Assembly (NCBI RefSeq): GCF_027947575.1
Contig: NZ_CP116256.1
Coordinates: forward strand, 62,001 to 126,000
Length of the DNA: 64,000 nucleotides
Source of the DNA: Streptomyces rubrogriseus
GTDB lineage: Bacteria; Actinomycetota; Actinomycetes; Streptomycetales; Streptomycetaceae
Reading direction: 5' to 3'
Shown here: piece by piece, positions 45,124-53,106 of the stretch
Layout: each line of letters opens with the position of its first letter
Numbering within the stretch: position 1 is the stretch's first letter
Position numbers and translations under genes: made by a program
Notes under the pieces: model-generated
Told to the model about the DNA's origin: nothing
Databases searched by the model: none
Seen by the model: the letters and a program-made list of their open reading frames with translations, nothing else

Positions 45124-46347
45124 GTGAGGGGTCGCGTGCGCGGGCCGGTGCGTGGCCGGTGGGAGTTGCTGGGCGGGCTCGTCCGGGCCGCGGGCCGGGG
45201 CGACGCCCTGTCGCGGCACGAGCTGCTGAGCGTGCGCGGCCACAGTGCGGCGTGGCTGTTCCCGCTGCTCATGCTCGTCGGTATCGCCGTGGCCGACGTG
45301 ACGAGCAACGTGTTCCAGATCATCGCCTGGACCGTGCTCGTCCCCGGCGTCGCGGCCGCGATCTGCGGTGTGTGGAGCACGGCGGTGTTCGCGGTGTTGT
45401 CGACAGCCGTCTACATGATGGCGGACCTGGTCTGGAAGCACCGGGAGGAGACCGGCATGGCCGGCCTGCTGCTCGTCGCCCTCGGTGGTGTCGTCGCCGT
45501 GGGGGTGGCCGCCGTCCGGGTCGGCGGCGAGCGGCGCATGCTGCACATGCGGGACATCGCCGACACCACCCGGCGCACCGTGCTGCGCCCGCTCCCGGGG
45601 GGTTTCGGCGGCCTGGACCACGCCGCCGTCTACCTCTCCGCGGACAGCGAGGCCCGCGTCGGCGGCGACTTCTACGACATCCAGCCCGGACCGCACGGCA
45701 CCCGGGTCCTCGTCGGCGACGTGCAGGGCAAGGGGCTCGGCGCGGTGGAGACGGCCGCCGCGCTGCTCGGCACCTTCCGCGAGGCCGGGTACCACGAGGC
45801 GGACCTCGCGACGGTCGCCGAGCGCCTGGAGATCCGCATGCTGCGCCACCGCGAGCACACCGCGGGCCTGGGCCGGGCCGACGGCGACCGGTTCGCCACC
45901 GCCGTGCTGGTCGGGTTCCCGCCCGGCCGGCCGGACGCCGTGGACTGCGTCGTCTTCGGCCACGAACCCCCGATGGCGGTCGGCCCGCGGGGGGTGCGCC
46001 TGCTGCCGGTCGTGGGCGGGCTGCCGCTGGGCATGGCCGAACTGGCGCCCACCGGCCGGTCCGGGACGCCGCCGGTGCACCGGCTGCACCTGGCCGAGGA
46101 CGAGACGCTGCTGCTGGTCACCGACGGGGTGACCGAGGCCCGGGACCCCGGCGGGGTCTTCTACCGGCCGGCCGACGACATCGCCCGCGCCCTCGCCGTC
46201 GACCCGCGCAGCGCCGTGCCCGCGCGGCTGGTGTCCCTCGTCCGGGACGGCACGCTGCGGCACTGCCGGGGGCGGGTGGCCGACGACACCACGGTCTTCG
46301 CGGTACGGCGGACACCGGCCGGCCGGGAGCCGTCCGGCGGCGGCTGA
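45124..46347 (+). CDS. Membrane-bound SpoIIE-family PP2C phosphatase
   Basis: This protein of about 407 residues has four N-terminal helices (about 40-140), then a SpoIIE-type PP2C domain: R-V-G-G-D-F-Y-D-I-Q, V-G-D-V-Q-G-K-G-L-G, L-V-T-D-G-V-T-E-A-R-D and V-A-D-D-T-T-V-F. The Mg/Mn-binding aspartates are present. Such phosphatases activate anti-anti-sigma factors. GTG 45124 is the outermost start; GTG 45136 has the better ribosome site (GAGGGG). The pseudo-caspase gene follows after 83 bp on the same strand. Confidence 0.88.
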   Translation: MRGRVRGPVRGRWELLGGLVRAAGRGDALSRHELLSVRGHSAAWLFPLLMLVGIAVADVTSNVFQIIAWTVLVPGVAAAICGVWSTAVFAVLSTAVYMMADLVWKHREETGMAGLLLVALGGVVAVGVAAVRVGGERRMLHMRDIADTTRRTVLRPLPGGFGGLDHAAVYLSADSEARVGGDFYDIQPGPHGTRVLVGDVQGKGLGAVETAAALLGTFREAGYHEADLATVAERLEIRMLRHREHTAGLGRADGDRFATAVLVGFPPGRPDAVDCVVFGHEPPMAVGPRGVRLLPVVGGLPLGMAELAPTGRSGTPPVHRLHLAEDETLLLVTDGVTEARDPGGVFYRPADDIARALAVDPRSAVPARLVSLVRDGTLRHCRGRVADDTTVFAVRRTPAGREPSGGG

Positions 46348-46430
46348 GTGCCCCGCTTCGCAGCCGCAGCGGTTACGGTGCTGCCGTACGTGATCGACGT
46401 ACGTGATCGACAGGGGGAGGGGACAGGGAC

Positions 46431-47510
46431 ATGCCCGGAACCGTGCTGCTGCTCGCGGCGTCGCCCGTGGGCCGCGGGTGCCTGGTGGACGCCGCCTCCG
46501 TGCTCCCCGTGCTCGCGGCCGTGCCGCCCGCCGTGCTCTCCGGCACGGACACGGCGAACGTCGTCGAACTCGCCGACCCGCTGGAGCCGCAGGCCGTCCT
46601 GACCCGGCTGCGGGCCGCGGCGGCGGCCCCCGGACCGCTCACGGTCTACGTCGCCGGACAGCTCCAGCTGGACCGGCGCCAGCGCCTGCCGCACCTGGCG
46701 CTGGCCCGCACGACCCCGTCGACCGTCCGCTACACGGCACTGCCCTGGCACTGGATCCGCGAGGAGCTGCGGCTGCGGCCGAGCGGCGCGACGACGCTGC
46801 TGCTCGATCTGCACGCCGACCACGAGACCTGGCAGTGGCTGCGGACCAGTCCGCTGGACTCCGGGCGCAACAACGCCGTCTACGGTCGCGTCGCGCCGCC
46901 GCCCGCACGGCGGGCGGTGGCCGTCCCGTCGTACATGCGGGGCGTGGCGACGATCCTGCGCAGCGGGCACCGGCCGCCGCCGGACGAGCTGCACCAGCAG
47001 GCGCTGGCCCGCGCCGCCGCCGACGCCCCGGGCAGCGGCGCGGTGACCGGCGCCGACCTGGTGCTGACGGCGCCGGGGCCGGTGGCGGGCGACCCGCACG
47101 CCGTCATCGCCGCCGCCGTGCGCTCCGGTCGGCACGGGGACGCCGACGCGTTCGCCGCCCGGCACGAGCGGGCCGCGGCCCACGCGCACGGACCCGCCTC
47201 CGAGGACGCGCTGCACTGGGCGGAGGTCCGGGCCGACCTGGCCATGTTCGCGGGGGACCCGGTGCGCAGCTGCCGGTCCTGGCTGACGGTGGCCGAGGCC
47301 CGGCTCGGCGCCGGGCAGCTCCCGCAGGCGCCCGCCGTGGAGGCGGCCGTCGACCGGGCCCACCACCAGTGGGGGCGGATCCGCGACGCCGGACCGGCCC
47401 GCGAACTGGGCGCGGCCCTCGCCGCGCTGCGCGGCCGCGTACCGGGCCGCCGCGAGGGCGCCCTGGACCATGTCCAGCGCGAACTGAGCCGGCTCCAGAC
47501 CCAGGGCTGA
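46431..47510 (+). CDS. Degenerate caspase-like (peptidase C14-related) protein
   Basis: This 359-residue protein is of unrecognised annotation, but residues 40-140 follow the pattern of actinobacterial caspase-like domains. V-Y-V-A-G-Q-L-Q (73-79) stands where caspases have Y-x-A-G-H-G with the catalytic His. H-L-A-L-A-R-T-T-P and Y-T-A-L-P-W-H-W-I-R match the following strands. L-L-L-D-L-H-A-D-H (123-131) stands where L-D-C-C-x-S-G holds the catalytic Cys. Both catalytic residues are replaced, so it is probably a non-proteolytic scaffold or sensor. The C-terminal half is helical and Ala-rich, perhaps TPR-like. It follows the membrane PP2C gene by 83 bp. Confidence 0.6.
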   Translation: MPGTVLLLAASPVGRGCLVDAASVLPVLAAVPPAVLSGTDTANVVELADPLEPQAVLTRLRAAAAAPGPLTVYVAGQLQLDRRQRLPHLALARTTPSTVRYTALPWHWIREELRLRPSGATTLLLDLHADHETWQWLRTSPLDSGRNNAVYGRVAPPPARRAVAVPSYMRGVATILRSGHRPPPDELHQQALARAAADAPGSGAVTGADLVLTAPGPVAGDPHAVIAAAVRSGRHGDADAFAARHERAAAHAHGPASEDALHWAEVRADLAMFAGDPVRSCRSWLTVAEARLGAGQLPQAPAVEAAVDRAHHQWGRIRDAGPARELGAALAALRGRVPGRREGALDHVQRELSRLQTQG

Positions 47511-47561
47511 GCGGACCGGCTCCCGCCGCAGGACCGAGGGCGCCCCTCCCGACGGGACGGC

Positions 47562-47738
47562 CTAGCCGTCCGCCGGGGCCGGGCCGTCCGCGGGCGGTCC
47601 GGCCTCCTGGGCCGGGGCGGGGGACGGTGCCGTGTCCGCGGGGCCCGCGTTCGCGGCCAGCAGCAGGCAGGCCACGGCGGCGACGGCGGCGGTGAGCGCT
47701 CTGGCGTAACGTTCGGCGGTGCGGAAGCGTACGGGCAC
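47562..47738 (-). CDS. 58-residue secreted or signal-anchored peptide
   Basis: GTG at 47738 follows AGAGGA. It encodes a basic N-terminus (V-P-V-R-F-R-T-A-E-R-Y-A-R), a hydrophobic core (L-T-A-A-V-A-A-V-A-C-L-L-L-A-A), then a Pro/Ala/Asp/Gly-rich tail to the stop at 47562. The cysteine sits inside the hydrophobic core, so it is not a clear lipobox. It is divergent from the XRE-TPR regulator, with a perfect palindrome between them, so it is probably the regulator's target. The function is unknown. Confidence 0.6.
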   Translation of the reverse strand: MPVRFRTAERYARALTAAVAAVACLLLAANAGPADTAPSPAPAQEAGPPADGPAPADG

Positions 47739-47770
47739 GGTGTCCTCTGTGGGATGAGGGATTGTGTCAA

Positions 47771-47804
47771 GCGCGGTTAAGCGCGCTTAATACGCGGTTT
47801 AACC
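47771..47804. promoter_or_regulatory. Palindromic operator between XRE-TPR regulator and small peptide gene
   Basis: TTAAGCGCGCTTAA at 47777-47790 is a perfect 14-bp palindrome. It overlaps a direct repeat GCGCGGTTAA (47771) and ACGCGGTTTAA (47792). It sits 61 bp upstream of the regulator's GTG and 39 bp upstream of the small peptide's GTG, in the only AT-rich stretch nearby. It is a probable autoregulatory site of the XRE-TPR protein. Confidence 0.7.
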
Positions 47805-47850
47805 TAGAGCCGTCCGCGCCGAACGGCAAGAGCCTCATGGGGAGTTGGCA

Positions 47851-49200
47851 GTGGGGGACCGTGACGACCGAAACGCCATCGGACGCCGGGTGCAGCGCCT
47901 GCGCGCCGAGCGCGGGATGACCCAGCGCCAGCTCGCGGAACCGGCGTACACACCCGCCTACATCTCCACCCTGGAGGCCGGCCGCGTCCGCCCCTCCGAC
48001 GAGGCGCTGCGGCACCTCGCCGACCGGCTCGGTGTCGGATACGAGGAGCTGGTCACCGGACGCCCCGCCCGCCTCGCCACCGACCTGCGGCTCAGGCTCA
48101 CCGAGGCGCAGCGCACCCTCGCCACCGAGGGCGCCGAGCAGGCGGCCGCGCAGTACACCGGGCTGCTCGCCGAGGCCGAGACGTACGAGCTGGCCGAGGA
48201 GCGGGCCGCCGCGCTGCTCGGGCTCGGCGAGTGTGCCGTGGAGACCGGCGAACTGGCCGCGGGACGGCAGTACTTCGAGCGCGCCGAGCAGTGCCTCGTC
48301 GACGCCGGGGCCCCGCTGCCCGCCCGGGTCCCCGCCCTGCGCGGACGCGCGCTCTCGCACTACCTCGCCGGTGAACTGCGGTACGCCGTCTACCTGCTGG
48401 AGTCCACCCTGGACGAGCTGAACCGCGGCGGACTGCACGACCCCGACGCGCTGCTGCTGCTCTACGCCAGCGCGATCGGCCCGTACATGGACATGGGCGC
48501 CCACGCGCGCGCCGCGCAGGCCGCCGAACTCGCCCTCGCCCTCGCGCCCAGCGCCGGGGATCCCGCGCTGGTGGCCCGCATGCACCGCTCGGTCGCCCGC
48601 ACCCTGCTCGCCGAGGGGCGCCTCGCCGAGGCCGACGCCTCGCTGGCCAAGGCGGCCGAGCTGTACCGCACGCTGCAACTGGGCACCGAGCTGGCCAACT
48701 GCCACTGGATGCGCGGCTACGTCTGCGCCCAGAACGGCGAACTGCCGCGCGCCGAGGCGGAGATGCGCGAGGCCCTCGCCATGCTCTCGGCCACCCGCGC
48801 CGCCCTGTACAGCAGCCAGGTCGCCGTCGAGCTGGCCGACGTACTGCACCGGCGCGGCAAGTCCGAGGAGGCCGCCGAGCTGCTGCACGGGGTCCTCGAC
48901 GACCTCTCCTCCGAACGCGGCGCCGTGCACTCCGCGGGCGCGCACCGGCTGCTCGGCATCATCGCCGAGGACGCCCGGGACACCGAGGCCGCCGAGGAGC
49001 ACTACGTCCGTGCGCTGAGCCTGCTGGAGCGGGCCGGTGCGGCGGGCGACCTGGCCGACTTGTGCCGCCTCCTCGGCGACCTGCTGCGCCGCACCGGCCG
49101 CGTCGAGGCCGCCCTGGACGCCTACCGCACCGGCCTCGGGCACCGCACCGCGCCCGGCACGACCACCCTGGGCCCGGCTCCCGCCCAGCCGCCGCTGTAA
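47851..49200 (+). CDS. XRE-family regulator with TPR repeats
   Basis: This 449-residue protein has an HTH_XRE domain at about 8-68 (M-T-Q-R-Q-L-A-E and Y-I-S-T-L-E-A-G-R-V-R-P-S). About eight TPR-like helical hairpins fill the rest (for example A-G-R-Q-Y-F-E-R-A-E and A-E-E-H-Y-V-R-A-L-S-L-L-E). This resembles peptide-responsive regulators (Rgg/PlcR-like) and Streptomyces regulators in which TPRs bind a signal or partner. GTG at 47851 follows GGGGAG, and a TTG 6 bp earlier is less likely. It probably controls itself and the divergent 58-residue secreted peptide gene. Confidence 0.88.
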   Translation: MGDRDDRNAIGRRVQRLRAERGMTQRQLAEPAYTPAYISTLEAGRVRPSDEALRHLADRLGVGYEELVTGRPARLATDLRLRLTEAQRTLATEGAEQAAAQYTGLLAEAETYELAEERAAALLGLGECAVETGELAAGRQYFERAEQCLVDAGAPLPARVPALRGRALSHYLAGELRYAVYLLESTLDELNRGGLHDPDALLLLYASAIGPYMDMGAHARAAQAAELALALAPSAGDPALVARMHRSVARTLLAEGRLAEADASLAKAAELYRTLQLGTELANCHWMRGYVCAQNGELPRAEAEMREALAMLSATRAALYSSQVAVELADVLHRRGKSEEAAELLHGVLDDLSSERGAVHSAGAHRLLGIIAEDARDTEAAEEHYVRALSLLERAGAAGDLADLCRLLGDLLRRTGRVEAALDAYRTGLGHRTAPGTTTLGPAPAQPPL

Positions 49201-49255
49201 TCCCCCTGCCGCCCCCGGCCTGTGTGCCCCGACTCGGCGCCAGGACGGACGGGCC

Positions 49256-50098
49256 CTAGACCTGGGCCCGGCCCTGTCGCCGGGCCTCCGCCAGGCGGCC
49301 GGTGCCGATGTCGACGGACGTCCGGGTGGCGTCGTCGGCCGGTTCGCCGAGGGTGCCGTTGGTGAGGCTGATCGCGTCGTCGCCGAGACGGACGGCGACC
49401 AGGTCCACCGTGAGGGTCCCGTCGCCGGTCCCGTCGCGGGCGTCCCCGCCGGAGTCGTCGTCCGGCGCCGTGCCGCCCACCATCACCCGCAGTCCCCGGC
49501 GGGCGTCCCCCGCCTGCGGCAGGGCCAGGCCGGTGACGCGGACGTCCCGGGCGGTGCCGCGGGCGGGCCGGGCGGTGAAGTGCCCGCACCTGTCCGGCAG
49601 CGTCCCGAGCCACGCCAGCGTCCGGTCGAGGTCGGCGGCGCGGTAGGAGGTGACCCGGTAGTGCAGCTGGGCCCCGTCCTCCGTGTCGTCCAGGGCGGCC
49701 GTGGCCCGGGGCGCGGTGGCGGCGTCCGAGCCGAAGAGGTCCTCGGTGTAGAGGACGTCCAGCAGCCGTCGGCAGTCGGGCCGTTCGGCGGTGGCCTTGA
49801 GCAGTTCGTCGCGCCAGGTCGCGGCACCCCGGGTCGGCTCCCACGCCTCCCCCAGGTCGGCCGCCGTGATCAGGGCGGCCCGCGCCTGCCCCCGGGTGAG
49901 CACCGGCGGCAGGCCGGACGACGGAAGCGCGGCCGGGGACTGCGCGGCCGGCGGCACGGTGCCGTCCGCCCCGTCCGCACCCCGCCCGCCACCGACGCAG
50001 GCGGTCGCCGTCAGCGCCAGCACCGCCGCGAGCGCGGCACCGGACAGCGGACGGACGGCGGGGACGCGTGACGGGCGGGCGGCGGGGGCGTGCTGCAT
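49256..50098 (-). CDS. Putative lipoprotein of unknown function
   Basis: This 280-residue exported protein has signal peptide and lipobox L-T-A-T-A-C, with lipidation at about Cys34. The mature part has A-L-I-T-A-A-D-L-G-E-A-W near the start, the usual opening of actinobacterial sensor-like lipoproteins such as LppX/LpqN-like and PknH-extracellular types. It also has two cysteines (P-D-C-R-R and R-C-G-H-F) that may form a disulfide. The role is unknown. It is alone, downstream of and in the same direction as the GH13 gene with no coupling. Confidence 0.75.
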   Translation of the reverse strand: MQHAPAARPSRVPAVRPLSGAALAAVLALTATACVGGGRGADGADGTVPPAAQSPAALPSSGLPPVLTRGQARAALITAADLGEAWEPTRGAATWRDELLKATAERPDCRRLLDVLYTEDLFGSDAATAPRATAALDDTEDGAQLHYRVTSYRAADLDRTLAWLGTLPDRCGHFTARPARGTARDVRVTGLALPQAGDARRGLRVMVGGTAPDDDSGGDARDGTGDGTLTVDLVAVRLGDDAISLTNGTLGEPADDATRTSVDIGTGRLAEARRQGRAQV

Positions 50099-50231
50099 CG
50101 GTGCCTCCTGGCGGGCCGGTGCGACCGGCGCCGTTCAGGATCGGTCACGTCTCCACGGCACCACCGTCCGCGCCCCGCCACCAGCGTGCGCGGCCGTCCG
50201 GGTGAGCGCACCGGGCGACCGCGCGGACCGG

Positions 50232-51905
50232 TTACAGGCCCAGCCACACCGTCGTGTCCGGGCCCAGCCGGCCGCCGTCCTCCAGGGGCGCGCTGCTCAG
50301 CAGCACCTCACCGGCCGGCAGGTCGACCACGGCTCCGGAGAGGTTGGTGACGCAGCGCCAGCCGTCCGAGCGGTCGAACCGCAGCACCCCCGCCGGTACG
50401 TCGTCCGACCAGGTCAGCGACTCGCCGTCGAGCAGCTTGCGGCGCAGGCGCAGCGCCGTGCGGTACAGCTCCAGCGTCGAGCCCGCCGTCCCGTCCTGGG
50501 CCTGGACGGCGTACGCCGCGAAGCCGGGCGGCTGCGGCAGCCACGCCGCGCCCGCGCCGAAGCCGTACGAGGGCCCTTCCGTCGTCCAGGGCAGCGGCAC
50601 CCGGCAGCCGTCGCGGCCCTTGCGGACGTGGCCGGTCTGCTCCCAGATCGGGTCCTGGAGGACCTCGGTGGGCAGGTCGGCCACCTCGGGCAGCCCCAGC
50701 TCCTCGCCCTGGTAGAGGTAGGCCGAGCCGGGCAGCGCCAGCATCAGCAGCGTCGCCGCGCGGGCCCGGCGCAGTCCGGCCGCCGGGTCGACGGCGGGCG
50801 CGTGGCCGCCGGACAGCAGCCAGGCGTCGGTGTCCGTGTCCGGCGGCAGGACCAGGCGGGTGGCGTGCCGGACGACGTCGTGGTTGGACAGCACCCAGGT
50901 CGCCGAGGCCCCCGCGGCCCGCGCGTCGGCCAGCGAGCCGGTGATGACCTCGCGCAGCTCGGCCGCGTCCCAGCCGGTCTGGAGGTACTCGAAGTTGAAG
51001 GCCTGGCCGAGTTCGTCGGGCCGGGCGTACAGCACCCGCCGGGGGCCCGGGACCCAGGCCTCGGCGACGGCCGTGCGGGGCGGGGTGTAGGCGTCGAGGA
51101 TCTTGCGCCAGTCGCGGTAGACCTCGTGGACGTCGTCGCGGTCGTAGAAGGGGTGGGTGCCGGGGGCGAACCGCGCGAGGGCCGCCTCGCCGCTCAGCTC
51201 GGGGGCGCCGAGGTCGCGCAGCGGCTCGGTCAGGTCCTTGACCAGCGCGTGCGCGACGTCGACGCGGAAGCCGTCGACGCCCCGGTCGCACCAGAACTTC
51301 AGCGTGCTGCGGAAGTCGGCGCGGACCTGTTCGTTCTCCCAGTTCAGGTCGGGCTGTTGGGGTGCGAAGAGGTGCAGGTACCACTGCCCGTCGGGCACCC
51401 GCTGCCAGGCGCTGCCGCCGAAGACGGACTGCCAGTCGGTGGGCGGGAGTTCGCCGTTGGCCCCGCGACCGGCACGGAAGACGTACCGGTCCCGGGCCGC
51501 CGATCCGGGACCGGCGGCCAGCGCCTCCCGGAACCAGGCGTGGCGGTGCGAGGTGTGGTTGGGCACCAGGTCGACGATCACCTTCAGGCCCAGCCGGTGG
51601 GCCTCGGCGGCCAGCGCGTCGAAGTCGTCCAGCGTGCCCAGGCGCGGGTCGACGTCGCGGTAGTCGTCGACGTCGTAGCCGCCGTCGGCGAGTTCGGAGG
51701 GGTAGAAGGGGCTGAGCCACAGGGCGTCGACGCCGAGGGCGGCCAGGTGGGTCAGCCGCTGGGTGACGCCGCGCAGGTCGCCGAGTCCGTCGCCGTCGGC
51801 GTCGGCGAAGCTGCGGGGATAGACCTGGTAGATGACGGCCTGCCGCCACCAGTTGGGATCCTTGGACGACAGGTCGGGGGTGCTGGCGGTGCTGCGTACG
51901 GTCAC
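50232..51905 (-). CDS. GH13 alpha-glucosidase (oligo-1,6-/trehalose-type)
   Basis: This 557-residue enzyme is a cytoplasmic alpha-amylase-family hydrolase. It opens W-W-R-Q-A-V-I-Y-Q-V-Y-P-R-S-F. The nucleophile Asp lies in G-F-R-V-D-V-A-H at about 213, the acid Glu in A-V-A-E-A-W at about 280, and the third Asp in S-N-H-D-V at about 340. The calcium-like loop D-A-D-G-D-G-L-G-D-L is present, as in oligo-1,6-glucosidases. It cleaves terminal alpha-glucosides such as maltose. GTG at 51905 follows AAGGAGG. No LacI regulator or sugar ABC genes are adjacent. Confidence 0.92.
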   Translation of the reverse strand: MTVRSTASTPDLSSKDPNWWRQAVIYQVYPRSFADADGDGLGDLRGVTQRLTHLAALGVDALWLSPFYPSELADGGYDVDDYRDVDPRLGTLDDFDALAAEAHRLGLKVIVDLVPNHTSHRHAWFREALAAGPGSAARDRYVFRAGRGANGELPPTDWQSVFGGSAWQRVPDGQWYLHLFAPQQPDLNWENEQVRADFRSTLKFWCDRGVDGFRVDVAHALVKDLTEPLRDLGAPELSGEAALARFAPGTHPFYDRDDVHEVYRDWRKILDAYTPPRTAVAEAWVPGPRRVLYARPDELGQAFNFEYLQTGWDAAELREVITGSLADARAAGASATWVLSNHDVVRHATRLVLPPDTDTDAWLLSGGHAPAVDPAAGLRRARAATLLMLALPGSAYLYQGEELGLPEVADLPTEVLQDPIWEQTGHVRKGRDGCRVPLPWTTEGPSYGFGAGAAWLPQPPGFAAYAVQAQDGTAGSTLELYRTALRLRRKLLDGESLTWSDDVPAGVLRFDRSDGWRCVTNLSGAVVDLPAGEVLLSSAPLEDGGRLGPDTTVWLGL

Positions 51906-52016
51906 GCGGCCTCCTTCGAGATGCCGAGTCGGTACGTGCGGGCGACACGAGCTGATCTGGTACGTCTGTCCAGATCACCCGAAAAGGGAACCCGTGCGCC
52001 CGCGACGCGCCGGGGG

Positions 52017-52997
52017 CTACGCCACCGTGCGCTCGACCGTGCCGAGGTACAGCTCCACGTACCGGGCCACGTCCACGTCCAACGCCACGTCCACCAGGGG
52101 CTGTTCGCGCATGCCGTCGTGCAGTTCGGACTCGCCGACGCGCAGCCGGCGGTCGACCAGGGTCTGGCCGCGGGACGGCCCGGGGGCCAGGGCCACCTCG
52201 ACGGGCAGCCGGTGCGTGGTCAGGCCCGCCGGGTCGATCACCGCGCAGACCGCGCCCGCGTCGCCGAGCCCGCCGCCGGGGTCCGTGGCGTCGGTGGCCG
52301 GGCCGCGGTGGGCGAGCAGCTCCCCGGCGAGCCGGGTGCCGGGCTCGGCGCTCGCGCGCAGCCGCCGGACGTCCGGGCCGGGTACGATCACCCGCTCGAA
52401 CACGTCTAGGCCGTACATCGTGATCGGCACCCCGGCGGTGAGCAGGATCGCGGCGGCCTCCGGGTCGTGCCACACGTTGAACTCGGCGACCGGCGTCGCG
52501 TTCCCGGTGGCCACCGCGCCGCCCATGAACACGATCCGCTCGATGTTGCCGGTGACCTCCGGGTGGGTGCGCAGCAGCAGCGCGATGTTGGTCAGCGGCG
52601 CGGTCGGGATCAGGGTGACCGGCCGCGGGGAGGCGAGGATCTCCCGGCGCAGCAGCGTCACCGCGTCCACGTCGGCGGGGGCGCGGGTGGGCGCGGGCAG
52701 CCCGAGGTCGCCCATGCCGTCTGCCCCGTGCACGTGCCGCGCGGTGCGCACGCCCTCGATCAGCGGCCGCTCGGCGCCCCGGGCGACGGGGACGTCCGGG
52801 GCTCCGGCCCGCTCCAGCACCGTCAGCGTGTTCCGGACGACCCCCGCCACGTCCGTGTTCCCGGCCACGCAGGTGACCGCGCGCAGGTCGAGGCGCGGGT
52901 GCCGGACCGCCAGCAGCAGGGCCAGGGCGTCGTCGATGCCGGTGTCGCAGTCGATGATCACTGGAATGGGCTGCTGCTGCTCGGAGACGGTGCTCAC
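52017..52997 (-). CDS. Inosine-uridine-type nucleoside hydrolase
   Basis: This 326-residue protein has the calcium-site signature D-C-D-T-G-I-D-D at 16-23. It also has the family N-T segment and the substrate loop G-N-A-T-P-V-A-E-F-N-V-W-H-D-P-E-A. It cleaves the N-glycosidic bond of ribonucleosides in purine/pyrimidine salvage. It lies between, and in the same direction as, the short ThrRS gene and the GH13 gene, with gaps of over 100 bp, so it is probably independent. Confidence 0.92.
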   Translation of the reverse strand: MSTVSEQQQPIPVIIDCDTGIDDALALLLAVRHPRLDLRAVTCVAGNTDVAGVVRNTLTVLERAGAPDVPVARGAERPLIEGVRTARHVHGADGMGDLGLPAPTRAPADVDAVTLLRREILASPRPVTLIPTAPLTNIALLLRTHPEVTGNIERIVFMGGAVATGNATPVAEFNVWHDPEAAAILLTAGVPITMYGLDVFERVIVPGPDVRRLRASAEPGTRLAGELLAHRGPATDATDPGGGLGDAGAVCAVIDPAGLTTHRLPVEVALAPGPSRGQTLVDRRLRVGESELHDGMREQPLVDVALDVDVARYVELYLGTVERTVA

Positions 52998-53106
52998 GGC
53001 CGGGGGCTCCTTGTACTTCGCGGGGGGACGCCGATGCGGTGACCTTACGCGGGTGCGCCCGAGTCCCCCCGGCTCGGAGACGCGGCCCCGTGCCGGGAGC
53101 GCGGGC

